Source: an uncultured Pseudodesulfovibrio sp. (GTDB lineage: Bacteria; Desulfobacterota; Desulfovibrionia; Desulfovibrionales; Desulfovibrionaceae). Taken from it: a DNA stretch of 64,000 nt. The stretch covers positions 1,182,001 through 1,246,000 of the forward strand of contig NZ_OY782498.1 in NCBI RefSeq assembly GCF_963677845.1, in the 5' to 3' direction. The translations under genes were made by a program, and so were the position numbers. How positions within the stretch are numbered: the stretch's first letter is position 1; the number at the start of each line of letters is the position of its first letter. Positions 7,758-18,021 of this stretch are shown in pieces. Below the pieces are notes generated by a model that was given only the letters and a program-made list of their open reading frames with translations, was not told the origin of the DNA and made no database searches.

Positions 7758-8261
7758 ATGACTGTTTCCAAGATTGATTTGCTCAACAAACAGTTTTCAC
7801 GTGGAATGTTTGGATATTCCCGCGTGGAGGTAGATCAGTTTATGATGGAACTGGCTGAAGTCCTGGGTGATTTTGCGGATAATCGAAAAGATATGCGCAA
7901 GAAAATCAAGCGATTGGAAAAGACGTTGGTGGAGTATCGACAGCGTGATGAAACATTGCGCGATACGCTTATGAGCACGCAGAAGATGGTGGATGATCTG
8001 AAGGTCGCTGCCAGCAAAGAAGCTCAATTGATTCTTGATGAAGCTCGGGCCAAGGCCGATGCGACCGTGCAGAAGGGTCATAATCGTCTGGCACAACTTC
8101 ATGAGGAAATTGAAGGCTTGAAGCGAAGCCGGACACAATTTGAAATTCAACTCAAAGGGCTTTTAAACTCGCATCTTGAAATGCTTGAGATGTCCAGTCC
8201 CGAGCGAGACAAGGTGGAAGAGTTGGAATCCAAGTTGAAATATTTGAAGAAAGTCGACTAA
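7758..8261 (+). CDS. DivIVA domain protein
   Basis: A 167-residue coiled-coil protein. The N-terminal DivIVA motif (LLNKQFSRGMFGYSRVEVDQ, about residues 7-26) gives the membrane-curvature-sensing hook of the family, followed by a long charged heptad region and a second coiled coil. DivIVA relatives mark poles or septa; Gram-negative versions are less studied. The gene is in the usual yggT-divIVA-DUF167 order. The TAA stop is immediately followed, in the same frame, by the DUF167 coding sequence. Confidence 0.88.
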   Translation: MTVSKIDLLNKQFSRGMFGYSRVEVDQFMMELAEVLGDFADNRKDMRKKIKRLEKTLVEYRQRDETLRDTLMSTQKMVDDLKVAASKEAQLILDEARAKADATVQKGHNRLAQLHEEIEGLKRSRTQFEIQLKGLLNSHLEMLEMSSPERDKVEELESKLKYLKKVD

Positions 8262-8276
8262 AACGGGGATTGGGTT

Positions 8277-8585
8277 ATTTCCAAACCTGAATTTGTACGT
8301 CGGCATAAGGACGGCTGGCAGATAGCCGTCTGGGTACAGCCCGGGGCTCGAAAGAGTGAGTTGTCGGGATTGTATCAGGGGTGTGCCAAGATACGCTTGA
8401 ATGCCCCGGCTGTAGACAACAAGGCGAATAAAAGTCTTGTAAAGTTTGTGGCTGAATTGTTGAAAGTGAAAAAAAGTCAGGTGGCGATAGTATCCGGGCA
8501 TACCAACCGGAGAAAGCTTCTGGCAATAAGTCCGACGGGGGAACCGGATTGGAGTAATCTTCTTCCGGAACCCGCACCGCGATAA
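8277..8585 (+). CDS. DUF167 (YggU family) protein, probable non-standard ATT start
   Basis: A DUF167/YggU small protein of about 102 residues. The open frame starts after the divIVA stop at 8261 and encodes the whole family core (DGWQIAVWVQPGARKSE, then LNAPAVDNKANKSLVKFVAE). No ATG, GTG or TTG exists in frame before a TTG at 8361, which would delete the conserved first strand WQIAVWVQPG. An ATT at 8277, seven bases after GGGGA, is the most plausible start. The alternatives are readthrough of the divIVA TAA (same frame) or an error in the sequence. The product's role is unknown although the family is widespread. Confidence 0.75.
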   Translation: MSKPEFVRRHKDGWQIAVWVQPGARKSELSGLYQGCAKIRLNAPAVDNKANKSLVKFVAELLKVKKSQVAIVSGHTNRRKLLAISPTGEPDWSNLLPEPAPR

Positions 8586-8605
8586 CCTGTAAAAAGGAGC
8601 AGAAC

Positions 8606-8836
8606 ATGGAAGCCAAAGACCTTGAAATCATTGAGATGCACGGGGCCAAAGACACACAACTGAAGGCTCTGTGGGAACAACATGCTACGTACGAAAAGAT
8701 GTTGGACAAGCTTGAATCCAAATCCTACCTTTCTGATACTGAAGTTCAGGAAATGAAAGAACTCAAGAAGAAGAAGCTCGCTGGCAAGACGCAGTTGCAG
8801 AGCATGCTTGATAAATATCGCAAATCGGAGGCGTAA
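8606..8836 (+). CDS. DUF465 (YdcH-like) small coiled-coil protein
   Basis: A 76-residue, highly charged helical protein of the DUF465 family, with the typical helix-turn-helix hairpin: HATYEKMLDKLESKSYLSD, then EVQEMKELKKKKLAGK. Its function is not established. AAAAGGAGC precedes the ATG. Its last codons supply the GGAGG ribosome site of ilvB, which starts three bases after the stop, so the two are translationally linked. Confidence 0.85.
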   Translation: MEAKDLEIIEMHGAKDTQLKALWEQHATYEKMLDKLESKSYLSDTEVQEMKELKKKKLAGKTQLQSMLDKYRKSEA

Positions 8837-8839
8837 GAT

Positions 8840-10531
8840 ATGAAATTGACCGGGGCCCAGACTCTCCTGAAGTGTCTGGAAATGGAAGGTGTTGATGTCA
8901 TGTTCGGTTTCCCTGGTGGAGCCGTCATCGATATTTATGACGAAATACCCAAGTCATCTGTAGAGCATATTCTAGTACGCCACGAACAGGGTGCTATTCA
9001 TGCGGCAGACGGCTATGCCAGGGCTACTGGACAAGTCGGGGTATGTCTCGTTACTTCCGGCCCCGGTGCGACCAATACCGTAACTGGGATCGCGACCGCA
9101 TATGCTGATTCCATTCCGGTGGTCATATTTACAGGTCAGGTGCCCCGCGCACTGATTGGAAACGATGCGTTCCAGGAAGTGGATATCGTGGGGATCACCC
9201 GACCGTGTACCAAGCACAATTATCTTGTGCAGGACATTGAAGATTTGGCTACCACCATCAAACAGGCATTTTATTTGGCCCGTACCGGTCGTCCCGGGCC
9301 GGTGCTGGTGGATCTGCCCAAGGATGTCCAGCAGCAGATTGCCGAGTTCAGTTATCCGGAAGAAGTATCCATGCGCAGTTATAAACCGACAAAAAAACCG
9401 CATGTCGGTCAGATTCGCAAGGTGGTTAAGCTGCTCAAGGATGCCAAGCGACCGCTTATTTATTCAGGCGGCGGCGTCATTACTTCCGGTAGTCATGAAG
9501 AACTGACATGGCTTGGGCAGAATCTTAATATTCCGGTGACTTCGACCCTGATGGGGTTGGGAGCATTTCCGGGGGATGATGATCTTTTCCTTGGCATGCT
9601 CGGTATGCACGGGACCTATGCGGCCAATATGGCTGTGAACAACTGTGATCTGTTGCTTGCAGTCGGAGCGCGATTCGATGACCGTGTGACCGGCAAGGTA
9701 GATACCTTTGCGCCGAACGCCACTATCGTTCATATTGATGTGGACCCGACGTCCATTCAGAAGAATGTTTCTGTTCATGTGCCGTTGGTTGCGGACTGTA
9801 AACCAGCGTTGGCCGCGCTCAAGAAAGAGACTGAAGCGACCTTAAGTGATTTTGATTGGGCCGGCAGTTATGGCGATTGGGTGAAAAAGGTTCAGGGTTG
9901 GGCCGCAGAGCACCCGTTGACATATAATGATGATAGCGCGTCTATCAAACCACAGTATGTCGTTGAAAAAATTTATGAAATCACTAAGGGCGACGCGATA
10001 ATCGCTACCGAGGTGGGGCAGAACCAGATGTGGGCTGCTCAGTTTTACAAGTACACTCAGCCGAATACGTTGCTGACGTCGGGTGGTTTGGGCACCATGG
10101 GCTACGGTTTTCCCGCAGCTTTGGGTGCACAACGAGCCTTCCCTGACAAGCTGGTTATTGATGTTGCCGGTGACGGTTCCATCCAGATGTGTATTCAGGA
10201 GATGATGACTGCGGTATGTAATAAGTTGCCCGTGAAGATCATTATTCTCAATAATGGCTATCTTGGTATGGTTCGACAGTGGCAGGAGCTCTTTTATGAG
10301 AAGAACTACTGTTCCACCTGTATGGACGCACAGCCTGATTTTGTTAAGCTGGCCGAGGCCTATGGTGCTGCTGGATTCCGAGTGACTGAAAAGAAAGATG
10401 TCGAATCGACTCTTCGTGAAGCCTTCAAGGTAGATAAGCCGGTCATTGTGGACATCCGTGTCGAGAAAGAAGAAAACGTTTACCCCATGGTCCCGGCCGG
10501 TGCTTCGCTGACCGAGATGCTGTTGGTTTAG
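8840..10531 (+). CDS. ilvB: acetolactate synthase large (catalytic) subunit IlvB
   Basis: The thiamine-diphosphate- and FAD-dependent enzyme that condenses two pyruvates to acetolactate, or pyruvate with 2-oxobutyrate to acetohydroxybutyrate, starting valine/leucine and isoleucine synthesis. The catalytic glutamate is E49 in [16 protein letters not shown], the ThDP/Mg motif is [11 protein letters not shown] through NNGYLGM near residues 445-475, and the 563-residue length is standard. The regulatory subunit gene ilvN follows after ten bases. GGAGG lies inside the end of the DUF465 gene. Confidence 0.97.
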   Translation: MKLTGAQTLLKCLEMEGVDVMFGFPGGAVIDIYDEIPKSSVEHILVRHEQGAIHAADGYARATGQVGVCLVTSGPGATNTVTGIATAYADSIPVVIFTGQVPRALIGNDAFQEVDIVGITRPCTKHNYLVQDIEDLATTIKQAFYLARTGRPGPVLVDLPKDVQQQIAEFSYPEEVSMRSYKPTKKPHVGQIRKVVKLLKDAKRPLIYSGGGVITSGSHEELTWLGQNLNIPVTSTLMGLGAFPGDDDLFLGMLGMHGTYAANMAVNNCDLLLAVGARFDDRVTGKVDTFAPNATIVHIDVDPTSIQKNVSVHVPLVADCKPALAALKKETEATLSDFDWAGSYGDWVKKVQGWAAEHPLTYNDDSASIKPQYVVEKIYEITKGDAIIATEVGQNQMWAAQFYKYTQPNTLLTSGGLGTMGYGFPAALGAQRAFPDKLVIDVAGDGSIQMCIQEMMTAVCNKLPVKIIILNNGYLGMVRQWQELFYEKNYCSTCMDAQPDFVKLAEAYGAAGFRVTEKKDVESTLREAFKVDKPVIVDIRVEKEENVYPMVPAGASLTEMLLV

Positions 10532-10541
10532 GAGGCACACC

Positions 10542-12142
<1,601 letters not shown>

Positions 12143-12162
12143 TTCATTTATCGACATGTATT

Positions 12163-12199
12163 AAAGAGGCCGGTCCCTTTTGGGGCCGGCCTCTTTCTT
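12163..12199 (+). terminator. terminator of ilvC
   Basis: A long stem (AAAGAGGCCGGTCCC pairing with GGGGCCGGCCTCTTT with one G-U pair) with a four-base loop, followed by TTTCTTGCTTT. A strong rho-independent terminator. Confidence 0.9.
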
Positions 12200-12283
12200 G
12201 CTTTCAGCCCACCCATTTCTTTTTTTTATCTAAACTGCATTTTGCTGCTTTGCGGGTGAATTTTTTGAGGATGAAATAAACAC

Positions 12284-12310
12284 TTGACCGTGGGAAGAAA
12301 CGTCTATAAA
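12284..12310 (+). promoter_or_regulatory. possible sigma70 promoter of the UPF0316 gene
   Basis: TTGACC and TATAAA boxes separated by 15 bases, 35 bases before the ATG at 12345. The spacing is shorter than ideal, so this is tentative. Confidence 0.4.
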
Positions 12311-12344
12311 TCACGCAATCCAAATTTGAATATGAGGTTGTGAG

Positions 12345-12917
12345 ATGAATATGGATGTCCTTTTTCTTGGCGTACTTATCTTTTGTGTTGAGGTTGCTGT
12401 CCTGACACTTGGGACGGTTCGTACAATGGTGACTGTGCTTGGCGAGTCGCGTGCTGCATTTTCTTTGGGGTGTTTGGAGATGACGCTCTGGGTTTTTGGT
12501 ACGTCAACAGTCATGCTCAAGGTTGGTGATGAGCCAATTCTTGGTGTTTGTTATGCTGCGGGCTTTGCATGTGGCAATGTGGTGGGAATTATGGCTGAAA
12601 AGAAGCTTGCGCTCGGTAATGTCGTTGTGCGCATCATCAGTGCATGGAAAGGACACTCGATTGCTCAGGCTGTGCGGGAAGGGGGTTTCATGATTACCAC
12701 TGTGGCAGGTGAAGGCTCTGATGGCCCAGTCACAGTGCAATTCGTGGTTTGTAAACGAAAAGATATGAAACAGCTTTTGGCTGTTGCGCGAGAAGTTGAT
12801 CCCGAGCTTTTCTATACTTTTGAAACAGCAGGTGGCGCGAGTGTTATTACAAGTCCGTCTGGTAGCCGAATCAACAAACTCCTTGGCCCAATACGTAAGG
12901 TCGTTCCGCAAATCTAA
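12345..12917 (+). CDS. UPF0316 family membrane protein (DUF5698/DUF2179)
   Basis: A 190-residue protein with two or three N-terminal membrane helices (about residues 5-80, containing GTVRTMVTVLG and CYAAGFACGNVVGI) and a C-terminal soluble domain of the DUF2179 type (REGGFMITTVAGEGSDGPVT, KRKDMKQLLAVAREVDPELF). The order matches the UPF0316 family. DUF2179 domains may bind small ligands. No operon partner: it has its own upstream promoter-like sequence and a downstream terminator. Confidence 0.85.
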   Translation: MNMDVLFLGVLIFCVEVAVLTLGTVRTMVTVLGESRAAFSLGCLEMTLWVFGTSTVMLKVGDEPILGVCYAAGFACGNVVGIMAEKKLALGNVVVRIISAWKGHSIAQAVREGGFMITTVAGEGSDGPVTVQFVVCKRKDMKQLLAVAREVDPELFYTFETAGGASVITSPSGSRINKLLGPIRKVVPQI

Positions 12918-13007
12918 TCATGTCAAAACGCGTTCGTTTAATTCCCCTGACGGTGTGACAAAAAGTTGAGGAGAGTCCAAAAAGCCCTTTTTAAAGGGGT
13001 CTTTGGT

Positions 13008-13038
13008 CCTGCTGAAAGCGACTGCTAGCAGGTTTTTT
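13008..13038 (+). terminator. terminator after the UPF0316 gene
   Basis: A CCTGCT/AGCAGG stem with a 13-base loop and six T residues. It ends just before the convergent gene stop at 13040. Confidence 0.65.
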
Positions 13039-13039
13039 C

Positions 13040-13609
13040 CTATTCCAGTCCCAAAATTTCCTGCTTGAAGTTTTTTCCCGGGCCGGGCTTTGGTCCAATC
13101 CAGGTGGCAAGAATTGCGTCGGCAAAGTCTTTGCCCAGGATGGCGCCTTTGGGCTGATCGGCGACCATGACGTCGGTGCCGGTAACGGGATTGTATATGA
13201 ACCCCATACTTTGATTTTTTTTGATGTCTGTCATCATGGCGGCCAGTTGGTCGAACTTCGCCTTGAGTTCCGGTGTAACGTTCTCCACATTGTCTTCAAG
13301 TCCTTCATACCAGGCATCGATGATCTTTTTGGCTTCTACATCACGCAAGAAATGCATGACCATCATACGAGGTTCGTTTCGTTGGAGAATTTTTGCTGGA
13401 TCAGAAGATTTTTCAGGGAGATAAAGACCGGCCACATACACGTCAAAGACGAATTTTTCACGCAGAGCGATACCGTTGAGAAATATCTGTTGGTCACCAA
13501 CCATTTGAGAGTCGAGCAGGACCACATCGGCTTTGCTTGCACTCGTGACAGGGGCTGAGAAAATCAAGATCAAGAGCAGGGCCGCGAAAAGGGTGGTCAA
13601 CGATCTCAT
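13040..13609 (-). CDS. exported chalcone-isomerase-like protein
   Basis: A 189-residue protein with a signal peptide (residues 1-24, VTSASKA at the junction) and the bacterial chalcone-isomerase-like fold: IFLNGIALREKFVFDVYVAGLYLPEKSSD followed by MMVMHFLRDVEAKKI. Bacterial members of this family are generally not known to act on flavonoids and are usually periplasmic proteins of unknown role, possibly binding fatty acids. It starts eight bases after the stop of the alpha/beta hydrolase gene, as the last gene of a leftward unit. GGAGG lies just before the ATG. Confidence 0.85.
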   Translation of the reverse strand: MRSLTTLFAALLLILIFSAPVTSASKADVVLLDSQMVGDQQIFLNGIALREKFVFDVYVAGLYLPEKSSDPAKILQRNEPRMMVMHFLRDVEAKKIIDAWYEGLEDNVENVTPELKAKFDQLAAMMTDIKKNQSMGFIYNPVTGTDVMVADQPKGAILGKDFADAILATWIGPKPGPGKNFKQEILGLE

Positions 13610-13617
13610 TGGTCCTC

Positions 13618-14484
13618 CTAGGGAGCCGTTTGAGGCATGAAATTGGTCAAAGCGTCATTGAATAGATCAGGTTCTTCATAGAATGGCAAATGTCCGCTCT
13701 TGTCGAGGATGACGAAGCGAGAATTTGGGATTGAGCCCGCCACGTAGCGTCCTGTTGAGGGACCGTAGCACATGTGCCGGGAACGACCATATACGATGAG
13801 TGCCGGACAAGTGATCGTCGGTAAGACGGGAGTGTAATCCCGGTTGGCATAGTCTTCATATATGGCTGCGGCATTCTGTGGTGATGTTTTGAGCTGTTCC
13901 CGTTGCATCCAGTTGAGAGCGTGGCTTGGAGCCTGTCCGGAAAGAAACATGGCGTTGGCAAATTGGTCGGTGAATGTCGTGCGATCATCAATCATGGCTT
14001 TGATGTTGTCGTGCAAGGCCTCGGTATTGCCCCCGTGACATTTGTGGGTGTTCCATGGTGCAGGAGACATGGGGGCCGGAGCTGTTTCGACAAGGCCGAT
14101 ACTTGATAGCTTGTCCAGTCCGAATTGATTCCAGTATTCCATGACAACCGATCCGCCCATGGACCAGCCAACAAGCATGACGTTCTGAAGACGCAGAGCA
14201 ATAAGGACTTCCCGGACATCTGTTGCGTATCGAGGCAACGTGTGTCCGCGTAGCGTATCCTGTGATTTGCCGTGACCTCGCAGGTCGATGGTAATGACTT
14301 GAAATTGGTCGGCCAGTGAAAGTTGACGTCGCCAGAACAGGGAACTCATGGTCCAGCCGTGGAGTAGCACAAGAGGACGTCCTGTGCCTTGAATGGTTAC
14401 CCAAAGGCGAACTCCATCCGTGGTTTGCACCCATCCGGCGACCTGATTGTCGCCAGTGCTTTCCACAGCCTCAAACAGGTCCAC
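13618..14484 (-). CDS. alpha/beta hydrolase
   Basis: A 288-residue alpha/beta-hydrolase-fold enzyme. The oxyanion-hole motif HGW is near residue 42, the nucleophile elbow GWSMGG places Ser108, and the C-terminal SGHLPFYEEP supplies His265. The acid residue usually found in G..D after strand 6 is not in its normal place (YGRSRHMCYG), so the acid may come from another loop or the enzyme may be atypical. The start is GTG at 14484, two bases past the trmO stop. The substrate is unknown. Confidence 0.85.
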   Translation of the reverse strand: MDLFEAVESTGDNQVAGWVQTTDGVRLWVTIQGTGRPLVLLHGWTMSSLFWRRQLSLADQFQVITIDLRGHGKSQDTLRGHTLPRYATDVREVLIALRLQNVMLVGWSMGGSVVMEYWNQFGLDKLSSIGLVETAPAPMSPAPWNTHKCHGGNTEALHDNIKAMIDDRTTFTDQFANAMFLSGQAPSHALNWMQREQLKTSPQNAAAIYEDYANRDYTPVLPTITCPALIVYGRSRHMCYGPSTGRYVAGSIPNSRFVILDKSGHLPFYEEPDLFNDALTNFMPQTAP

Positions 14485-14486
14485 AA

Positions 14487-14891
14487 TTAGTACCCTTTGG
14501 GCTTCGTCTTGATATCGATGACAGGTGTCCCGTCGAGGACTTCCAAGGGCTCCACTACGAGTGTCAACGGTTCTTCAATGGCAATCAGTGTGACCCTGTG
14601 CAATCCAATGGGGTTGGGACGGGATGGAGAGCGCGTCGAAAAAACTCCGCGTTGTGGTTGGCTCAGATCTCCACGCGGGTGGACTTTGAGGGTGGTCCGA
14701 TCGCCTTGGTGCAACCAAGTGAACAGTTCCAACTGTGCGCCGATTTCCATAGCGTCCAGACCTACTTTGTACGCAGGGTCCAATTCAATACGGGCGCGCA
14801 CGGCTCCTGGTTCATTTTCCATCTTTGGGGCCGTTGCAAGATCAGTGATGTCAGAATGAATGACGCCTATGATAACAAGATTAGTGTCCAT
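14487..14891 (-). CDS. trmO: TrmO-type tRNA (t6A37) N6-methyltransferase
   Basis: TrmO/TsaA-like protein (VirR/UPF0066 beta-barrel family), which methylates N6-threonylcarbamoyladenosine at position 37 of certain tRNAs using SAM. The signature VFSTRSPSRPNPIGLHRV lies near residues 84-101. It is 134 residues long, shorter than E. coli TrmO (about 235) because the C-terminal domain is absent. The ATG at 14891 is preferred: GGAGG stands five bases before it, and an in-frame TTG at 14903 would lie upstream of that ribosome site. It lies between thiL and the hydrolase. Confidence 0.85.
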   Translation of the reverse strand: MDTNLVIIGVIHSDITDLATAPKMENEPGAVRARIELDPAYKVGLDAMEIGAQLELFTWLHQGDRTTLKVHPRGDLSQPQRGVFSTRSPSRPNPIGLHRVTLIAIEEPLTLVVEPLEVLDGTPVIDIKTKPKGY

Positions 14892-14912
14892 GTCAGCCTC
14901 CAATGGAGATGG

Positions 14913-15860
14913 TTAGTCGTTGAAGTGATCAAATCCCGGAGTGGTGAACGGTTCCCCGTTGACCGTAAGGCCGGTTTTTTTTGTCACTGTACCGATACGA
15001 GTAAAACCTGGTACTGATTCAGCTTTTCCGGCTTCGAAGGGGGAAACTGCGCCAAGCAGAGCATAGTCCTCACCTCCGAGCAGGGCAAATTCAACAGGAT
15101 CAACGTCGATAGTCTGGGCAAAAGTTATCACGTTGCTATTGAGGTTCTTTGTTTCAATGGTCAGGTCAGCGCCGAGTTCTGGCCCAAGAAAGCGGGGAAG
15201 ATCACGGGCCAGACCGTCGGATATGTCCATAAGTCCTTTGACACCAGCAGCGTTAAGTAATGTGCCAATCATGACCTTTGGTTTGGGGCGCAGGTGGGCA
15301 AGAACTGCGGCAGGCAATACATCACGAGCTTTTTCCCCGGTGGCTTCAAGGGCCATGAGTCCGGCTCGGGCTAAACCGATGTCGCCAATGGTGAACAGAA
15401 TGTCGCCGTATGCACAGTTTTGGCGTTTGAGAAATCCGGTTGAGCCAGCCACGCCGAAAATGGAAATCGATATGCCGAGTTTATCCGCTTTGCTCAGGTC
15501 TCCGCCAGCCAGTACCATGTCATTTTGGCGGGCTAACATACTCATGGACTTGAAGAAGTCGTTCCAGAATTCGTCGTCCAGATTGGAGGGAACCATGAGG
15601 TCCATGGTAAAAGCCACGGGTTTGGCTCCCATGGCTGCAATATCACTGATGTTTACAGCCAGGGCTTTGTAGCCAATGTCGGCTGCGGAAAAATAATCGT
15701 GCCTGAAATGAACATCTTCCAGAAAAAGATCGGAAGAAACGCAAAAGTCTTTGCCGCCAGTCAAGACTGCGCAGTCGTCACCACGTCCAAGGGACACAAA
15801 ATCATGATGCCCTTTGAAATGAGTATCAATGAGTTCAAGGAATTGTGCTTCGCTTTTCAT
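14913..15860 (-). CDS. thiL: thiamine-monophosphate kinase ThiL
   Basis: ThiL phosphorylates thiamine monophosphate to thiamine diphosphate using ATP and Mg, the last step of cofactor synthesis; IlvB in this window uses that cofactor. The metal/ATP motifs are GRGDDCAVL (near residue 25), SSDLFLEDVHF, NISDIAAMGAKP, and GLMDISDGLARDLPR (near 210). It is 315 residues long, typical of the family. It follows the UvrD-like gene with a 25-base gap in a leftward run. Confidence 0.95.
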   Translation of the reverse strand: MKSEAQFLELIDTHFKGHHDFVSLGRGDDCAVLTGGKDFCVSSDLFLEDVHFRHDYFSAADIGYKALAVNISDIAAMGAKPVAFTMDLMVPSNLDDEFWNDFFKSMSMLARQNDMVLAGGDLSKADKLGISISIFGVAGSTGFLKRQNCAYGDILFTIGDIGLARAGLMALEATGEKARDVLPAAVLAHLRPKPKVMIGTLLNAAGVKGLMDISDGLARDLPRFLGPELGADLTIETKNLNSNVITFAQTIDVDPVEFALLGGEDYALLGAVSPFEAGKAESVPGFTRIGTVTKKTGLTVNGEPFTTPGFDHFND

Positions 15861-15885
15861 ATCTTAATCTCTGTAATTCTGTCTG

Positions 15886-18021
15886 TTAGATGAGTTCAAG
15901 GTAGTCCCCTATTATAACCTTGAGGCCGAATCCCGGGAAATTTACCCTATACTTATTCGGTTCGATGTGGGCGATGATTTTCCCTTTGCCGAAAATTTTG
16001 TGGCGGCAGAATCCGAGCTTGGAAGGATCGGATTTGGGGGTAGTCGCTACGTCCGGTTCGCTGGTCGTTGGTCGTGACAAGGGTGTTGCGCCGCTCGTGC
16101 CACGTTTGCGTCTTTGTTCCAGTCCGCCTCCATAGGATTCGTTCATTCTGTCGAAGACCGTATCCGGCAATTCAAGGATAAATGGGCTGGGCAGGGTCGG
16201 TTCCGACATACCGCTGGCTCGGTTGTATACCGAGCTTGGCACAAAGAGCTTGAGACATTTTTTTGCGCGGGTGCAAGCCACGTACATAAGGCGACGTTCT
16301 TCTTCAAGGTCCTCGGCGCGTTGCATGGCTCGGCGTGATGGAAATCTGTCTTCAACGAGATCGATAATGATGACCGCAGACCATTCCAATCCTTTGGCGG
16401 AGTGGACAGTGGAAAGCACCACGGCGTTTTCCTTGCGTTTTTCTTCTTCCGGGTCACCATCCAGACTCAGATCGCCAAGGAATTGCTCCATGTCAGAGTA
16501 GTTGACAGCAATTTGGCTGAGTTGTTCCAATCCAGCCTGACGCTTGGGGTAATCGTCCGGGTACTTTTCGGTGAGTATCGGTTGATAGAAGGCTAGAATG
16601 GATTCCAGAATGGCCGAAGGCTTGGGTGGAGTGGCGCGTAACTTATTGAGTTCTCCGAGGAGTTCCCCGAGTTGCTCGTGTTTTCTGGTCATCTTGCCAA
16701 GATATTTATCATCGCGGGCATGGATGGCTTTGTAGATTTTTGCCACGGTCTTGGGACCGACGCCCTTGATATGATCCAGAGCGCGTTGCCACGCCAGTAA
16801 GTCGTGCGGGTTGAGTACCAAGCGGAGATAGGACAATACGTCCTTGATGTGGGCGGCCTCATGGAATCTGATGCCACCATATTTTTGGTAGTCGATGCCG
16901 ATACGCGTCAAAGCAACTTCAAGCGGGAAGGATTGATATCCAGCTCTGAATAGGACGGCTACGTCATGTAATGAAAATTTACGTCGAAATTCCAGAATCT
17001 GATCCACCACAAGTTTCGCCTGACTCTGGTCGCTGAGAGGGTGGACCACTTCGGGTAAGTTGTTGCTTTTGAGGTCTGAATAGAGCTTCTTATCGAATTT
17101 GATGGTCGCGCCCTTGAGAATTTCATTGGTCAGATCAAGGATGGGCTGGACAGAGCGATAGTTCTTTTCAAGGCGAATGACCTTGGTGTCTTTGAAAATT
17201 TTAGGGAATTCCAAAATGTTGGCAACGTTGGCGCCACGGAATGCGTAAATGGACTGGGCATCATCTCCTACGGCCATGACATTACCCTTGTCTCCGGCCA
17301 GAAGTTTGACGATGCGAGCCTGAACCAGATTGGTATCCTGATATTCGTCCACCATGATATAGCGGTATTTGGTCTGGAGCTGATTTCGTAACGGTTCGTT
17401 TTCCGTGAGCAGCTTGTCAACGAGAAAGAGTAGATCGTCGTAATCCATCAACGCATGATTTCGCTTGAAATGAGCATAACCATCAGAAATTTCATTGAGA
17501 TCATCAAGATAGGAATTAAGGTGGTATGCCTCTCGTTCGAGGATCGTCTCAATGGGCAATTCCTTGTTTCGGGACTTGGTAATCATGTCCAATAGGGTGG
17601 ATTTTCTCGGATAGGAGCGGTCTCCTTTGCCGAGCTTGAGATCATCCTTGACGTCTTTGCATATGTTCTCGCTGTCGGCACGGTCCATGAGAGTGAATCC
17701 GTTGTCGAATCCAATGTCCATGGCATTTTGGCGCAGGGTTGCATAAGCGAATGAGTGAAATGTCCCACCGGAAGTGCTGTGCAGAGAGCGGCCGAGGATC
17801 ATTTCGGCGCGTTTGAGCATTTCCTGAGCAGCTTTTCGGGTAAAGGTCAGGAGCAGGATTTGACTGGGGTCGACGCCTGATTCCACAAGGTGGGCCAGTC
17901 GATAGACGATGGTGCGAGTCTTGCCTGATCCAGCTCCGGCGATGACCAGAACCGGTCCTTCGGTGGTTTGGACTGCCTCTCGCTGTGCCTCATTGAGTTC
18001 GTTTTCGAAGTCTATGCTCAT
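15886..18021 (-). CDS. uvrD: UvrD/PcrA/Rep family ATP-dependent DNA helicase
   Basis: A superfamily 1A 3'-5' helicase of 711 residues. Walker A is AGAGSGKT (near residue 29), motif II is VDEYQDTN, motif III is AVGDDAQSIYAFRGA, motif V/VI is LSTVHSAKGLEW and VACTRAKKCL. The C-terminal tail (FGKGKIIAHIEPNKYRVNFPG) is the small Tudor-like domain that binds RNA polymerase in PcrA and UvrD. The likely role is in repair and removal of stalled complexes. It starts one base after the stop of the preceding gene. UvrD and Rep functions cannot be separated by sequence alone. Confidence 0.93.
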   Translation of the reverse strand: MSIDFENELNEAQREAVQTTEGPVLVIAGAGSGKTRTIVYRLAHLVESGVDPSQILLLTFTRKAAQEMLKRAEMILGRSLHSTSGGTFHSFAYATLRQNAMDIGFDNGFTLMDRADSENICKDVKDDLKLGKGDRSYPRKSTLLDMITKSRNKELPIETILEREAYHLNSYLDDLNEISDGYAHFKRNHALMDYDDLLFLVDKLLTENEPLRNQLQTKYRYIMVDEYQDTNLVQARIVKLLAGDKGNVMAVGDDAQSIYAFRGANVANILEFPKIFKDTKVIRLEKNYRSVQPILDLTNEILKGATIKFDKKLYSDLKSNNLPEVVHPLSDQSQAKLVVDQILEFRRKFSLHDVAVLFRAGYQSFPLEVALTRIGIDYQKYGGIRFHEAAHIKDVLSYLRLVLNPHDLLAWQRALDHIKGVGPKTVAKIYKAIHARDDKYLGKMTRKHEQLGELLGELNKLRATPPKPSAILESILAFYQPILTEKYPDDYPKRQAGLEQLSQIAVNYSDMEQFLGDLSLDGDPEEEKRKENAVVLSTVHSAKGLEWSAVIIIDLVEDRFPSRRAMQRAEDLEEERRLMYVACTRAKKCLKLFVPSSVYNRASGMSEPTLPSPFILELPDTVFDRMNESYGGGLEQRRKRGTSGATPLSRPTTSEPDVATTPKSDPSKLGFCRHKIFGKGKIIAHIEPNKYRVNFPGFGLKVIIGDYLELI

